47,474 nucleotides of DNA, from contig DGUP01000038.1 of assembly GCA_002394685.1 (NCBI GenBank), positions 9,706 through 57,179 on the forward strand. The letters run 5' to 3'. The DNA is from Treponema sp. UBA4307 (GTDB lineage: Bacteria > Spirochaetota > Spirochaetia > Treponematales > Treponemataceae). Positions 23,158 through 31,083 of the stretch are shown one piece after another. Position 1 is the first letter of the stretch; the number at the start of each line of letters is the position of its first letter. The notes below the pieces were generated by a model. The model was not told where the DNA came from and ran no database searches. It saw only the letters and a program-made list of their open reading frames with translations. A program made the position numbers and the translations under genes.

Positions 23158-24279
23158 TTATTTTGAATTATAAGAATAGTTTGTTAAAATCTGATTTCCG
23201 TAATCAAGAAAGAGCTGGAAGTCTGCAGGAAGGGGAAACTTTTTTTCATCAGTGAGATGATAGCTGATTCCGTAGTATTCCGAAATTGAAATGCAGCCTT
23301 CTTCTATGCACAAGGGCTGATTGTTTTTTATACAGGCATTAATTGCAGATACCTTCTGTTTGTATGCGGCAAATGCTTCTAAAAATTGTGCGTTTTCTTC
23401 ATTCAGGGATAAAAGGTCACACATTTTTTCCAGATTGTAATCTTCCAGGCATGGAAAGGCCTTCATATTAAGAAGGGCCTCTTTTCCTTGAACGCGGTAG
23501 GCTGCATAAAAAGAAGATGGAAAATTCTTTTTCAAGACTGTGTTAATCAGTGAGATATTTCCATTCAGGCAGGCAATAATGTTTACGCTGCCGTCAAGCC
23601 CTGCAGTAGCAATCAGTTCCGGTCTGAGATAATCCTTGAGAATATCACTGTGCCGTGAGTCTACCGGAGAAAAAAGGTCTCTGTCTGAAAGTTTGAGGGA
23701 TGATTTCAACTGGTTCTCAAAGTCAATTTTTATTTGATTTTCGTAGTGGGAAAGAATTGTTGAATTCATTCCTTCATGGTCAAGATTGAGCCATTCTTCT
23801 TCAAAAGAAATTTCAGCAAGGAAGGTATCATCATAAAGTTCCCCGGGATAAACACTTTTTATTGTAAGTGTGAGGCGGGAAGTTCTGAGTGGCGTTTTAA
23901 ACTGTACCATCTGAAAGCCAGGGGCATCTTTTAGAATAATAAGGGCTTTTGTTCCCCCGTCTCCTGCTGCTTCCAGTTCCATAACACGATTATTTGCATA
24001 AAAAAGCCTGAAATCGCCGTTACCATTTTTTATAAAGAAATGGTCCAGTTCAACAGTGCCGTTAAATTTTATATTAATCGAAGTTCCGTTTCCATTATCA
24101 TTTTCTCCTTCAGCCCAGGAGGTGATTCTATGATCTGTAAGATTTTTAACATTGTATTTTTCATCAGAGGAATTGAGGGTTGATGTAGCTGTAATTGAAT
24201 CAATACTGATTCTGTCTGCAAAGGCTGAAGCCGTAACCAGGGTATTTATCAATGTCAAAATAAAAATAATCTTTTTCAT
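23158..24279 (-). CDS. Secreted protein with NADase-type glycan-binding-like (discoidin-like) domain
   Basis: A 373-residue exported protein: signal peptide MKKIIFILTLINTLVTASAFA, then a domain at about residues 24-165 that resembles the F5/8-type beta-sandwich named NADase-type glycan-binding (SSDEKYNVKNLTDHRITSWAEG and LTIKSVYPGELYDDTFLAEISF). The C-terminal half is unrecognised. A role in binding a carbohydrate at the cell surface is inferred. A TTGATT-17-TACACT promoter on the minus strand ends 6 nt before the ATG, so the mRNA is probably leaderless. It heads the group with DUF6171 and pepF. Confidence 0.6.
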   Translation of the reverse strand: MKKIIFILTLINTLVTASAFADRISIDSITATSTLNSSDEKYNVKNLTDHRITSWAEGENDNGNGTSINIKFNGTVELDHFFIKNGNGDFRLFYANNRVMELEAAGDGGTKALIILKDAPGFQMVQFKTPLRTSRLTLTIKSVYPGELYDDTFLAEISFEEEWLNLDHEGMNSTILSHYENQIKIDFENQLKSSLKLSDRDLFSPVDSRHSDILKDYLRPELIATAGLDGSVNIIACLNGNISLINTVLKKNFPSSFYAAYRVQGKEALLNMKAFPCLEDYNLEKMCDLLSLNEENAQFLEAFAAYKQKVSAINACIKNNQPLCIEEGCISISEYYGISYHLTDEKKFPLPADFQLFLDYGNQILTNYSYNSK

Positions 24280-24285
24280 TCCTAT

Positions 24286-24314
24286 AGTGTATCAATCTTC
24301 GGCCAATCAATCAA
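24286..24314 (-). promoter_or_regulatory. Promoter of the secreted glycan-binding-like gene
   Basis: On the minus strand TTGATT (24314-24309), 17 nt, TACACT (24291-24286). The expected start site coincides with the A of the ATG at 24279. Confidence 0.55.
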
Positions 24315-24424
24315 ATTTATATGAATTGTCCTTAATTTACGTCCTTTTTTAGTAATATCAGGAAATTTGCAAAATTTGACCTGGTGTCAGATAATAAAAA
24401 AATTAGCTTCTATTTGATAGAAGT

Positions 24425-24453
24425 TTGAAGACAAATAAATATTATGATAAAAT
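24425..24453 (+). promoter_or_regulatory. Candidate promoter of the diguanylate cyclase gene
   Basis: TTGAAG (24425-24430), 17 nt, TAAAAT (24448-24453), giving a leader of about 27 nt. Confidence 0.45.
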
Positions 24454-24486
24454 ATAGTAGTATAAGTAAAATAAATACGGGGTTGT

Positions 24487-25923
24487 ATGAATCAGCTTGA
24501 CAGACAAAATGGTAACCATCAAAAATCTAAATGGAATATTGAAGAAATTACTATTCGGATTGCCAGAATTTTGAGCAGCCGGAATAGTTTTGAAAGATCA
24601 ATCAATGATATTCTTGAAGAACTCTCTGAAATAATCTTTCCATCCCGCATTTATATTCTTGAAATTGAAAAAAACTCAATCAGCAATACATTTGAATGGT
24701 GTGCGCCTGGAATAGAGCCTGAAATTGATAATTTGAAGGATGTGGACCTGGAAGAATATTCTTCAATCTGGGACACTTGTAAGGATCACAAAAAAAGCAT
24801 TCTTTTAAAAAACATTGAGCTTTACAAAAAAGACAAACCTGAAATTTACGAGATTCTCCGCCAGCAGAATACAAAAAATTTTATAGAAACTCCCCTTTAC
24901 TACAATGATACTCTCCTGGGATTTATTGGTGCAAATAATTTTAAGGAAGAAGAAAGTGAGGATGTAAAGGAACTGTTTGAATCTGTTGCATATTTTCTTG
25001 CTTCAAGAATAGAACTTAGGAATTCCAGACGGGTGGGTAATGAACAGTTTTATATCCTCAAATCCCTGGCAGATGCATATTTCAGCATGAGTCTTATTAA
25101 TCTGGAAGATGATACTGTTGAACAGTTTAAGACAAATGAACTTTTGACCCCTTTCTTTGACAAAGGAAATGGTGCTGTTGAAACCATGAAAGACATAATG
25201 ACAAATGTTATTGGTGATGATTACAGAAAAAGGGTTTTAAAATTTACAGATTTGTCCACTTTGCCTAAGCGTCTTAAACAGAAAAAAATGATTTCTGCTC
25301 AGTTCAAGGGGATTTATACAGGATGGTTTATTGCCAGCTTTATTTCAATTGACGTTAAAATGGATGGAACTCCAACCCGGGTAATGTTTACGACTTTGGT
25401 AAATGATGAACAGAAGCGGGAAGAAGAATCCCTCCGCTTTCAGACCATTACTGATGAACTTACAGGCCTGTACAACCGCCGTGAATATGAAAACAAACTG
25501 GATTTTTACAGGCATCATCCTATTGAAGAAGATTTTGTATTTTTGTCATTTGATGTAAACCGTCTGAAATTTGTAAATGATAATCTTGGTCATGCTGCAG
25601 GAGATGAATTAATATGCGGGGCTGCTTCCTGCATGGAAAAAGCCTTTTCTCAATACGGAACAATTTACAGAACCGGCGGCGATGAATTTGCTGCCATCAT
25701 ATACACTAAAAACCTGGATGCCATAGAAAAACAATATCATAAATTAGTGAAGGAATGGTCAGGAAAACTTGTAAAAGAGATGACTATTTCTTATGGGGCA
25801 ATCAGCCGTAGTGAACATCCGTATATGTCTATTGATGAAATTGTTCGTGCTGCAGATAAGCTTATGTATGACTGGAAAAAGAAATTTTACGAAGAAAAGG
25901 GCTGCGACAGACGCATAAATTAG
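24487..25923 (+). CDS. GAF-GGDEF diguanylate cyclase
   Basis: A 478-residue cytoplasmic protein. An N-terminal GAF-like sensor (about residues 20-180) is followed by a linker region and a C-terminal GGDEF domain (residues ~320-470). The GGDEF half has DELTGLYNRREYE, NDNLGHAAGDELI and an intact YRTGGDEFAAI active site, so it should make cyclic-di-GMP from two GTP. No RxxD inhibitory site is visible five residues upstream of GGDEF, suggesting no product inhibition by that route. It is followed by a membrane EAL protein, giving an opposing pair. GGGG about 6 nt upstream serves as the ribosome site. Confidence 0.88.
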   Translation: MNQLDRQNGNHQKSKWNIEEITIRIARILSSRNSFERSINDILEELSEIIFPSRIYILEIEKNSISNTFEWCAPGIEPEIDNLKDVDLEEYSSIWDTCKDHKKSILLKNIELYKKDKPEIYEILRQQNTKNFIETPLYYNDTLLGFIGANNFKEEESEDVKELFESVAYFLASRIELRNSRRVGNEQFYILKSLADAYFSMSLINLEDDTVEQFKTNELLTPFFDKGNGAVETMKDIMTNVIGDDYRKRVLKFTDLSTLPKRLKQKKMISAQFKGIYTGWFIASFISIDVKMDGTPTRVMFTTLVNDEQKREEESLRFQTITDELTGLYNRREYENKLDFYRHHPIEEDFVFLSFDVNRLKFVNDNLGHAAGDELICGAASCMEKAFSQYGTIYRTGGDEFAAIIYTKNLDAIEKQYHKLVKEWSGKLVKEMTISYGAISRSEHPYMSIDEIVRAADKLMYDWKKKFYEEKGCDRRIN

Positions 25924-25956
25924 TTTTTTTTCAATATGTTTTTTTATCAAATAAAT

Positions 25957-25984
25957 TTGTAAATCCATAATTTTGATTTATAAT
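25957..25984 (+). promoter_or_regulatory. Candidate promoter of the EAL gene
   Basis: TTGTAA (25957-25962), 16 nt, TATAAT (25979-25984). This implies a leader of about 155 nt carrying the structured region at 26066-26121. Confidence 0.5.
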
Positions 25985-26065
25985 TATATATAGGTTGTTC
26001 CGAATTTCACTTTCATTTCTAGGAATTTACCTCCCGGAAGCTTTTCAGCCGCTGCAAAATGAATC

Positions 26066-26121
26066 TACTGGTACCCTGAAGGTAGCAGTGTTATTTACAG
26101 GCCTAAGGTTTGTAGGTTACA
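26066..26121 (+). promoter_or_regulatory. Structured RNA leader of the EAL gene
   Basis: Two adjacent hairpins. The first is 26066-26075 with 26081-26090 (one mismatch, loop CTGAA). The second is a long stem, 26089-26103 with 26107-26121 (14 of 15 pairs including G-U, loop TAA). They share two bases, so they could be alternative folds. By eye they do not match the c-di-GMP-I or -II riboswitch consensus. Confidence 0.4.
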
Positions 26122-26146
26122 GTATTTATCGGAGAGTAAAAAAGTT

Positions 26147-28060
26147 ATGATTTGGAACCCGCTTTACGAGGTTACCGCTCTGATTATGATAAGCCTTTTT
26201 CTGGTTTTTTATCACATACAGCGCCGGCTTCCTACCCGTAAAAACAGACTGTTTTCTGCAATGATGATGGTGGAAATGGTTTGTATTATTTCAGATTTAA
26301 TTGCATCCTGGATTTCTTCCTACTATCAGAAGTATACAAATTTTTCCCTGCAGTTCTGGAATACGGTATATTTTTTAAGCATTATTTCCGTTTACTATTT
26401 GTTCCATGTTTACTGCAATTATCTGGTGCAGGAGACAACCGGAAAGTACAAGCGTATTTTCTGGCCATCTCACATTCCAATGTGGATTTTGTTTACTTTA
26501 ATGCTCAGCAATCCTTTTACTAAATTATTTTTTTCTGTAGATAATCAGACGGGCTATAATCGTGAAATTCTTCATCCATATTTTCTGACTCCAACACTTT
26601 TGTTCTTTAATTTTATAAGTCTTATTATTGTGATAAAGAATTTTAAAAAACTTTCACGAAAATCCAGAAACAGTCTTTTATTTTATATTTTTATAACTAC
26701 AGCAGGTGCAGTTGCCCAGGGATATTTTTTTCCTTTTGTTCTTCTGGTTAATACTTCTCTTACTTGCGGAATGGCAGTGCTTTTTCTTTCTTCCCAGAAT
26801 CCTGTATACGATGCAAACATGAAAACTCACGTCTTTACAGATACCGCCTTTGACCGCTTTGTAAGTGAGGAAATTAATTTAAGAAGAAAAATTAAATATG
26901 TAGGTTTTTCTTTTCAGAATTATAAGGGAATTGTAGCTGTTTACGGTCAGGACAATGTAAATAATTTCTTACTTGATGTTGGCCGTTTTCTGGAGATTAA
27001 TTTTCATCACATTCCTTTTTTTTATATGCACATGGGAAGATTTATTTGTGTGCTCAAGGAAAGGGAAGATGAAGCAGCTTTAATAAATAAAATTACAGAG
27101 ACATTTTCTCTTCCATGGAAAATTGGATCTGATGATGTTATTGTTAAAACCCATCTTGTGAGCATGGGGCAGAATGAATACATCGATAACGGCACAAAAG
27201 TTATGTTCGTAATGAATTATGCTCTTGATGAGGTTCACGAAAATACAAAAGGGAAAGTCATTTCTGTTGATAAAAAACTTGTTGGAGAAGTCAGAAACTT
27301 TCATAAAATACGCCGCATACTTCATGAAACAATCAGTAAGGATGACTTGCATGTTTTCTATCAGCCAATATTCGACAATCAGGAAGGTAAAGTTACTTCC
27401 GCAGAAGCCCTGGTCCGCATAATTGATCCTGAACTGGGTATAATCTCACCGGATATTTTTATCCCCCTTGCAGAGGAAGATGAGACTATTCTTTATCTTG
27501 GCATGCAGGTATTCAGAAAGGTTTGCCGCTTTATCAAAGAACATGATATGGATGCTTTGGGCTTGAAATACATAGAAGTGAACCTTTCTCCTGTTCAGTG
27601 TATGTATAAAGGCCTGGCTGAAGACTTAATAAAGACTGCCTGTGAATTCAACGTAGACCTTTCTTACATTAATTTTGAAATCACTGAAAGTTCCATGATT
27701 AACCTTATGGATGTAGCTGATGTGATGAGTACATTAATAATGGCCGGAGCATCTTTCTCTCTTGATGATTACGGTACCGGCTTTTCTAATTTAATAAACG
27801 TACTGGGGCTGCCTCTTAAGATTATTAAAATCGATAAGTCTATCGTAAAAGGTTATTTTGAAGCAAAGAAAAATGTTCTCCCTAAAATCATAAACATGTT
27901 CATTGATGAACAGTTTGATGTTTTGGCAGAAGGTGTAGAAACCGAGATAATGCAGCAAGGCGTTTCTGAAATGGGCTGCCGTTATACCCAGGGCTTCCAC
28001 TATTCCAAACCCCTTGCCGAAGATGACTTCCTTGCCTATCTGATTGCAATGAAGAGTTAA
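26147..28060 (+). CDS. Membrane-bound EAL-domain cyclic-di-GMP phosphodiesterase
   Basis: A 637-residue protein. The N-terminal ~225 residues hold about seven membrane helices. A degenerate GGDEF-like region follows (about 235-380, no GGDEF motif). The C-terminal EAL domain has all key elements: AEALVRI, VNLSPVQ, EITESS, SLDDYGTGFSN, IKIDKS and LAEGVETE. It should therefore hydrolyse cyclic-di-GMP in response to a membrane or external signal. It lies 223 nt after the diguanylate cyclase with its own promoter and a long structured leader. GGAG lies about 12 nt before the ATG. Confidence 0.88.
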   Translation: MIWNPLYEVTALIMISLFLVFYHIQRRLPTRKNRLFSAMMMVEMVCIISDLIASWISSYYQKYTNFSLQFWNTVYFLSIISVYYLFHVYCNYLVQETTGKYKRIFWPSHIPMWILFTLMLSNPFTKLFFSVDNQTGYNREILHPYFLTPTLLFFNFISLIIVIKNFKKLSRKSRNSLLFYIFITTAGAVAQGYFFPFVLLVNTSLTCGMAVLFLSSQNPVYDANMKTHVFTDTAFDRFVSEEINLRRKIKYVGFSFQNYKGIVAVYGQDNVNNFLLDVGRFLEINFHHIPFFYMHMGRFICVLKEREDEAALINKITETFSLPWKIGSDDVIVKTHLVSMGQNEYIDNGTKVMFVMNYALDEVHENTKGKVISVDKKLVGEVRNFHKIRRILHETISKDDLHVFYQPIFDNQEGKVTSAEALVRIIDPELGIISPDIFIPLAEEDETILYLGMQVFRKVCRFIKEHDMDALGLKYIEVNLSPVQCMYKGLAEDLIKTACEFNVDLSYINFEITESSMINLMDVADVMSTLIMAGASFSLDDYGTGFSNLINVLGLPLKIIKIDKSIVKGYFEAKKNVLPKIINMFIDEQFDVLAEGVETEIMQQGVSEMGCRYTQGFHYSKPLAEDDFLAYLIAMKS

Positions 28061-28069
28061 ATAATTTAA

Positions 28070-28193
28070 CTGATTTCTGAAGTTTCTGTATTGATTTCCC
28101 CTTCTTTTGACATAAATTCGATGGGTGTATCAACATAGTTATCCTTTCCGTCACAGTGGTCGAGGATTCATTCAAGAGCGGATGTTATCACCT
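28070..28193 (-). pseudogene. Remnant of a second pckA copy (internal 3' fragment)
   Basis: About 110 bp matches the pckA gene at 31262-31373 with roughly 85 percent identity by eye, in the same orientation. The translation reads ILDHCDGKDNYVDTPIEF where pckA has IFDRCDGKDNYVDTPIGF. Within the fragment the codon for the tryptophan of LEWIF is TGA, a 2-nt deletion breaks the frame further upstream, and the match stops at both ends. It is dead DNA left by duplication or recombination, directly after the EAL gene stop. Confidence 0.85.
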
Positions 28194-28227
28194 TCGGCTA
28201 GCTACTCAGAGCTGATGCAAATATTAT

Positions 28228-28256
28228 TTGACTCAATTTTTTGTCTGTGGTATATT
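28228..28256 (+). promoter_or_regulatory. Promoter of the antisense RNA
   Basis: TTGACT (28228-28233), exactly 17 nt, TATATT (28251-28256). This is among the best promoters in the window, with no plus-strand protein gene downstream. Confidence 0.75.
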
Positions 28257-28287
28257 GAAAAAAGGAAAGACCAAAGTTCATTTGGTC
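28257..28287 (-). terminator. Terminator of the small toxin-like gene
   Basis: On the minus strand GACCAAA (28287-28281) pairs with TTTGGTC (28275-28269), followed by TTTCCTTTTTTC. It lies about 65 nt after the peptide stop codon. Confidence 0.65.
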
Positions 28288-28349
28288 GTCTCTACTTTTT
28301 GGTTAGAAAGCCGCCAAGTTTTCGAGGACGTTGGCGGCTTTTATTTTTT
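28263..28349 (+). ncRNA. Candidate antisense RNA antitoxin
   Basis: A predicted ~85-nt RNA. It begins about 7 nt after the TTGACT-17-TATATT promoter. It contains a GACCAAA/TTTGGTC hairpin (28269-28287) and ends in a strong terminator, GCCGCCAA (28310-28317) with TTGGCGGC (28331-28338), followed by TTTTATTTTTT. Its whole length is complementary to the 3' untranslated region of the toxin-like gene on the other strand and ends 2 nt short of that gene's stop codon. Two convergent transcripts overlapping at their 3' ends is the layout of txpA/RatA and bsrE/SR5-type systems. No protein frame is evident in it. Confidence 0.7.
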
Positions 28350-28351
28350 AC

Positions 28352-28435
28352 TCATTTACGCTTTATGTAACTGAGAAAGCTAAGAATTAGAATAGCTAAA
28401 TTAATAGCCAACGAAATAATTTCGTAAATCGTCAT
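28352..28435 (-). CDS. Holin-like type I toxin peptide (27 residues)
   Basis: A 27-codon frame encodes a peptide starting MTIYEIISLAINLAI and ending SFLSYIKRK. A polar M-T-x-Y-E start, one hydrophobic helix and a basic tail are the pattern of the putative holin-like toxin / BsrE-TxpA group of membrane-damaging type I toxins, best known in Firmicutes. The Shine-Dalgarno is poor (TAAG), and an AGCAGA/TCTGCT hairpin (28441-28458) lies just upstream, which could hold translation down. No clear promoter was found; a GC-rich element lies upstream. The opposed small RNA on the other strand supports a toxin-antitoxin reading. Confidence 0.65.
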   Translation of the reverse strand: MTIYEIISLAINLAILILSFLSYIKRK

Positions 28436-28473
28436 CTTAGAGCAGAAAGAGATCTGCTGTAAAAATTCATACT

Positions 28474-28543
28474 AGCCGGGACAGGAGCCAGGCCGCAGGC
28501 AGTGCGTGAGCACCGGAGCAAAGCGGAGTGGCCCCTCCCCTGG
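28474..28543. repeat. GC-rich intergenic element, copy 2
   Basis: A GC-rich stretch of about 70 bp in AT-rich DNA, containing GCAAAGCGG (28518-28526), also found on the opposite strand of the element at 1291-1380. It lies just upstream of the toxin-like gene. No coding sense was recognised. The relation between the two copies is only suggestive. Confidence 0.4.
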
Positions 28544-28581
28544 AATAGTTTGAAGAAAACTTCAGAAAAAAATCCTTACTG

Positions 28582-29466
28582 TTAATTGCGGAATCCAAAG
28601 CTGTTGCCTTGAATACGGCCTACCTTGTAGGAAAGAACGCTGCTTCCATTAATGCAAAGGTCAGATGATCCCCCTCCGTCAAACTCCAGGGCGTCACTGC
28701 AGCCAAGAGCACGGAAAATCTGGCCGCATTGAGGGTATGAAAGTCCTCTGCTTTGAGACATTCGCTCACCTTCTACCACAAGAAGATAAAGAATTTTACC
28801 GTCTGCACTTACACCTGCTCCACTGCGGGAGTCACTGCGGCGTACAAATTCCGTACACACCTGGCCATCTTTCAAAACTATAAAAAATCCACCCAAGGCT
28901 GCATCCCAGTCAGCAAGTTCCTCATCTGTCTGACTTTCAAAAACACGGGCGGCGGTCACAGTGTTGTCTTTATCGCAGCGCAGTCCCAGTGCCCCATACC
29001 GTTCCACAGGCTCACTTAAAATCTGGCCCTTCATCTTAAAAATACCGGCCAGTGACTTTCTGCCAAAGGGAGTTGCATTCATAGCAACAAGGCAGTGTTC
29101 CCGCTTTGCAAAACTGAATGTGTGTTCCCACTGAGAAGCGGAAAGCTTAAAGTGTGCTGCCTTGTCTTCTTTCTGACCGTCATTTACTTCAGGGGCAAGT
29201 TCAATTTTTACAAGATGATAAATCAAGGGAAAATCAGGGTCATGACTTTCAAAATCAAAACGCCAGAGTCCTGCTGCAGGTCTGTTAGTCTCTGCATCTA
29301 TAATCTCCTGCCAGTCAAAGGTTTCCGGTACATAGGAAGTAACCGGATATAATAAATCCTCTTCCTGGGCAGAAATTACTGGTCTCTGCAGAGTGACACA
29401 GGAAGTGAGCAGAAAAAGAAGTAAAATACAAATTAGAGAAAAACTCTTTTTGACCGGCTTATTCAT
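28582..29466 (-). CDS. Phosphodiester glycosidase (NAGPA-domain) family lipoprotein
   Basis: A 294-residue lipoprotein (signal MNKPVKKSFSLICILLLFLL, then TSC). The C-terminal half has the NAGPA/DUF2233 signature: SGAGVSADGKILYLLVVEG, then QIFRALGCSDALEFDGGGSSDL, with the DGGGSS motif intact. Members include the enzyme that uncovers mannose-6-phosphate and bacterial exopolysaccharide proteins; the substrate here is unknown. I chose the ATG at 29466, which overlaps the stop of the upstream beta-helix gene (ATGAATAA), implying translational coupling; an ATG 7 codons earlier is also possible. Both genes would place lipoproteins on the cell surface or periplasm. Confidence 0.75.
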   Translation of the reverse strand: MNKPVKKSFSLICILLLFLLTSCVTLQRPVISAQEEDLLYPVTSYVPETFDWQEIIDAETNRPAAGLWRFDFESHDPDFPLIYHLVKIELAPEVNDGQKEDKAAHFKLSASQWEHTFSFAKREHCLVAMNATPFGRKSLAGIFKMKGQILSEPVERYGALGLRCDKDNTVTAARVFESQTDEELADWDAALGGFFIVLKDGQVCTEFVRRSDSRSGAGVSADGKILYLLVVEGERMSQSRGLSYPQCGQIFRALGCSDALEFDGGGSSDLCINGSSVLSYKVGRIQGNSFGFRN

Positions 29467-30835
29467 CTGCACTTTCAAGGCCTTCATAGTTATTATCAGT
29501 TATAGTAATATTCTTTGGATATCTTTTAAAATCTTCTTTGTACAAAACTTCGCCCTTGTAATTATTGTTGGACTGAATAAAAGTATTTCCAGTTATGATT
29601 ACCTTGTCACATTTACTAAGACTAACAATGGCTCCATCATCTTTATCAGCATTGTCTTTAAAAGTGTTTTCAGTAACCTTTACTGCGCGGACAAGTCCCA
29701 GATTTTCTTTGTAGCCACCAATTGAAAGTGCACGCTCAACACTTCCTGAAACATTGTTATTTTTTATCAATACATCGAAGGTTGCATAGGCTTTTGATTT
29801 CTGAACCTGTTCTGCTCCAACTTCAATTCCACCGGAACAATTCTGAACTGTATTTCCTTCAATATGAATATGCTGTCCACCATCAGAGTAAATGCCATAA
29901 GCTGTATCCCCATAGGCACTCTCACAGTTCTTTACTGTATTTCCGGAGATATATGCATATCTTGTAAAATCAAGATCTTTTTTAGGGCAGTAGCCGTAAT
30001 TTCCACCTACATCAATTCCAATATTTCCTGTGGTATCAAGAGTATTATTTATAATATTTACAAACTCACAGTTTGCTACAGCTGAAATACACTCTCCCCA
30101 GCCGGTAGCCAGATTAGTAAAAGAATTTTTATAGATTAAGAGATTATTGATTGATTGTTCTGCATTCTTTCCATCCCCATAAGCAAGAATACCATTTGCA
30201 ACATGATCCTTTACCTCTGGCTCTGGCACTGTAATATTTTTAAAATTGCAGTTATCAATGATAATATGATTAGAAGAAGCTTCAATGGAGATTCCTGCTG
30301 CCTCCTGACCGTTTGAATCCGCAAAGGTTAATCCGGAGATTCTTATATAGGAAGCTCCAGAAATTGTCATAAGCCTGAAATCATTTTCTCTCCCGGATCC
30401 GCTTATAATGACAGGTTTGCCCGGAGCATTTTCAGTGTCTGCGGCAATTGTAATGTAGGCATTTGCATTTCCCTTTAAGGCTGAAGTGATTTCTATCTGT
30501 TCATAGTAGGTTCCGCTTTTTATATAAAGGGTGTCACCTGGAGAAAGTTTTTTTAAGGCTTGCTCAAAAGTTTTAAAGGGAGAACTGGAAGTTCCGTTTC
30601 CTTCATTTTCTGCGTCTGCTGATATATAATATTTAGTTCCTCCTGAAATATTATTTACTGCCGGATTATCTGAAATAAAATCATTAATAATTGAGCAGAA
30701 AGCTTCATCGCCGTAAGGTCCAAATTCATTTTCTGTTATTACACTTTCCTTAAGGTTTGGAAATTCATCTGCATTACTATTACAGGAAAGAGTAAAACAC
30801 AGGGATAAGCTGAATAAAAACAAAAGTTTTTTCAT
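29459..30835 (-). CDS. Right-handed beta-helix lipoprotein (pectate-lyase-like)
   Basis: A 458-residue lipoprotein: signal MKKLLFLFSLSLCFTLSC, then a short linker and a parallel beta-helix. The start of the fold (YYISADAENEGNGTSSSPFKTFEQALKKL, in two parts around GNGT, then GDTLYIKSGTYYEQ) is typical of DUF1565/PL9-like pectate lyases and related proteins. Repeated INNTL, ISGNTV, IEGNTV and VTENTF turns mark the coils. A pectate lyase role fits the pectin-side-chain genes nearby, but no catalytic residues were confirmed. A longer frame from 30925 was rejected; TTAAGGAGA lies before the ATG at 30835. Confidence 0.75.
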   Translation of the reverse strand: MKKLLFLFSLSLCFTLSCNSNADEFPNLKESVITENEFGPYGDEAFCSIINDFISDNPAVNNISGGTKYYISADAENEGNGTSSSPFKTFEQALKKLSPGDTLYIKSGTYYEQIEITSALKGNANAYITIAADTENAPGKPVIISGSGRENDFRLMTISGASYIRISGLTFADSNGQEAAGISIEASSNHIIIDNCNFKNITVPEPEVKDHVANGILAYGDGKNAEQSINNLLIYKNSFTNLATGWGECISAVANCEFVNIINNTLDTTGNIGIDVGGNYGYCPKKDLDFTRYAYISGNTVKNCESAYGDTAYGIYSDGGQHIHIEGNTVQNCSGGIEVGAEQVQKSKAYATFDVLIKNNNVSGSVERALSIGGYKENLGLVRAVKVTENTFKDNADKDDGAIVSLSKCDKVIITGNTFIQSNNNYKGEVLYKEDFKRYPKNITITDNNYEGLESADE

Positions 30836-30845
30836 ATATGTTCTC

Positions 30846-30883
30846 CTTAAAAAAGCCGCAAAAAGTCGCAAAAAGTCGCAAAA
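30846..30883. repeat. Short direct repeats upstream of the beta-helix gene
   Basis: Three near-identical 10-nt repeats (AAAAAGTCGC, the first with CCGC) in the leader of the minus-strand gene, just ahead of its Shine-Dalgarno. On the RNA they read as GCGAC followed by U-runs. Slippage or a regulatory role cannot be distinguished. Confidence 0.5.
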
Positions 30884-30936
30884 GCTTGGCAAAAAATTCT
30901 GCGTTAGCGGTCGTGCAGAATACACGAAATATCAGT

Positions 30937-30950
30937 TTTACCAGGGTAAA
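30937..30950. promoter_or_regulatory. Operator-like dyad TTTACC-AG-GGTAAA
   Basis: A perfect 6-2-6 palindrome about 100 nt upstream of the beta-helix lipoprotein start, in its likely promoter region (a TATTCT -10-like box lies downstream on the minus strand). The size and symmetry suit a dimeric repressor site; the regulator is unknown. Confidence 0.4.
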
Positions 30951-30992
30951 CTAATTCACTATAAAAATATCATATTGGGAGCAAAAAAACAT

Positions 30993-31024
30993 CAAAAAAA
31001 AATCCCGCCCAAAACTGAGCGGGA
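30993..31024 (-). terminator. pckA intrinsic terminator
   Basis: On the minus strand TCCCGC (31024-31019) pairs with GCGGGA (31008-31003), followed by a T-rich run. A further AGTTTGCC/GGCAAACT hairpin (31056-31075) lies between the stop codon and the terminator. Confidence 0.8.
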
Positions 31025-31083
31025 ATGAGTCGGCCTTTATGCGACCTTAACTCGCAGTTTGCCTACCGGCAAACTTGCCACAA

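Noticed and set aside
25991..26146. Canonical c-di-GMP riboswitch (GEMM)
   Set aside because: The stretch contains GGTAGCAGTGTTA, slightly like the 3' part of GEMM-I, but the conserved 5' half is not visible.
28085..28193. TGA read as tryptophan
   Set aside because: The pckA fragment and the frame at 47091 both have TGA where Trp would fit, but intact genes here use TGG for Trp and TGA as a normal stop (metY, glnN), so these are nonsense changes in dead or doubtful frames.
28125..28370. 81-codon plus-strand frame over the toxin-like island
   Set aside because: It crosses the pckA remnant, the antisense RNA promoter and its terminator, and has no Shine-Dalgarno or family resemblance.
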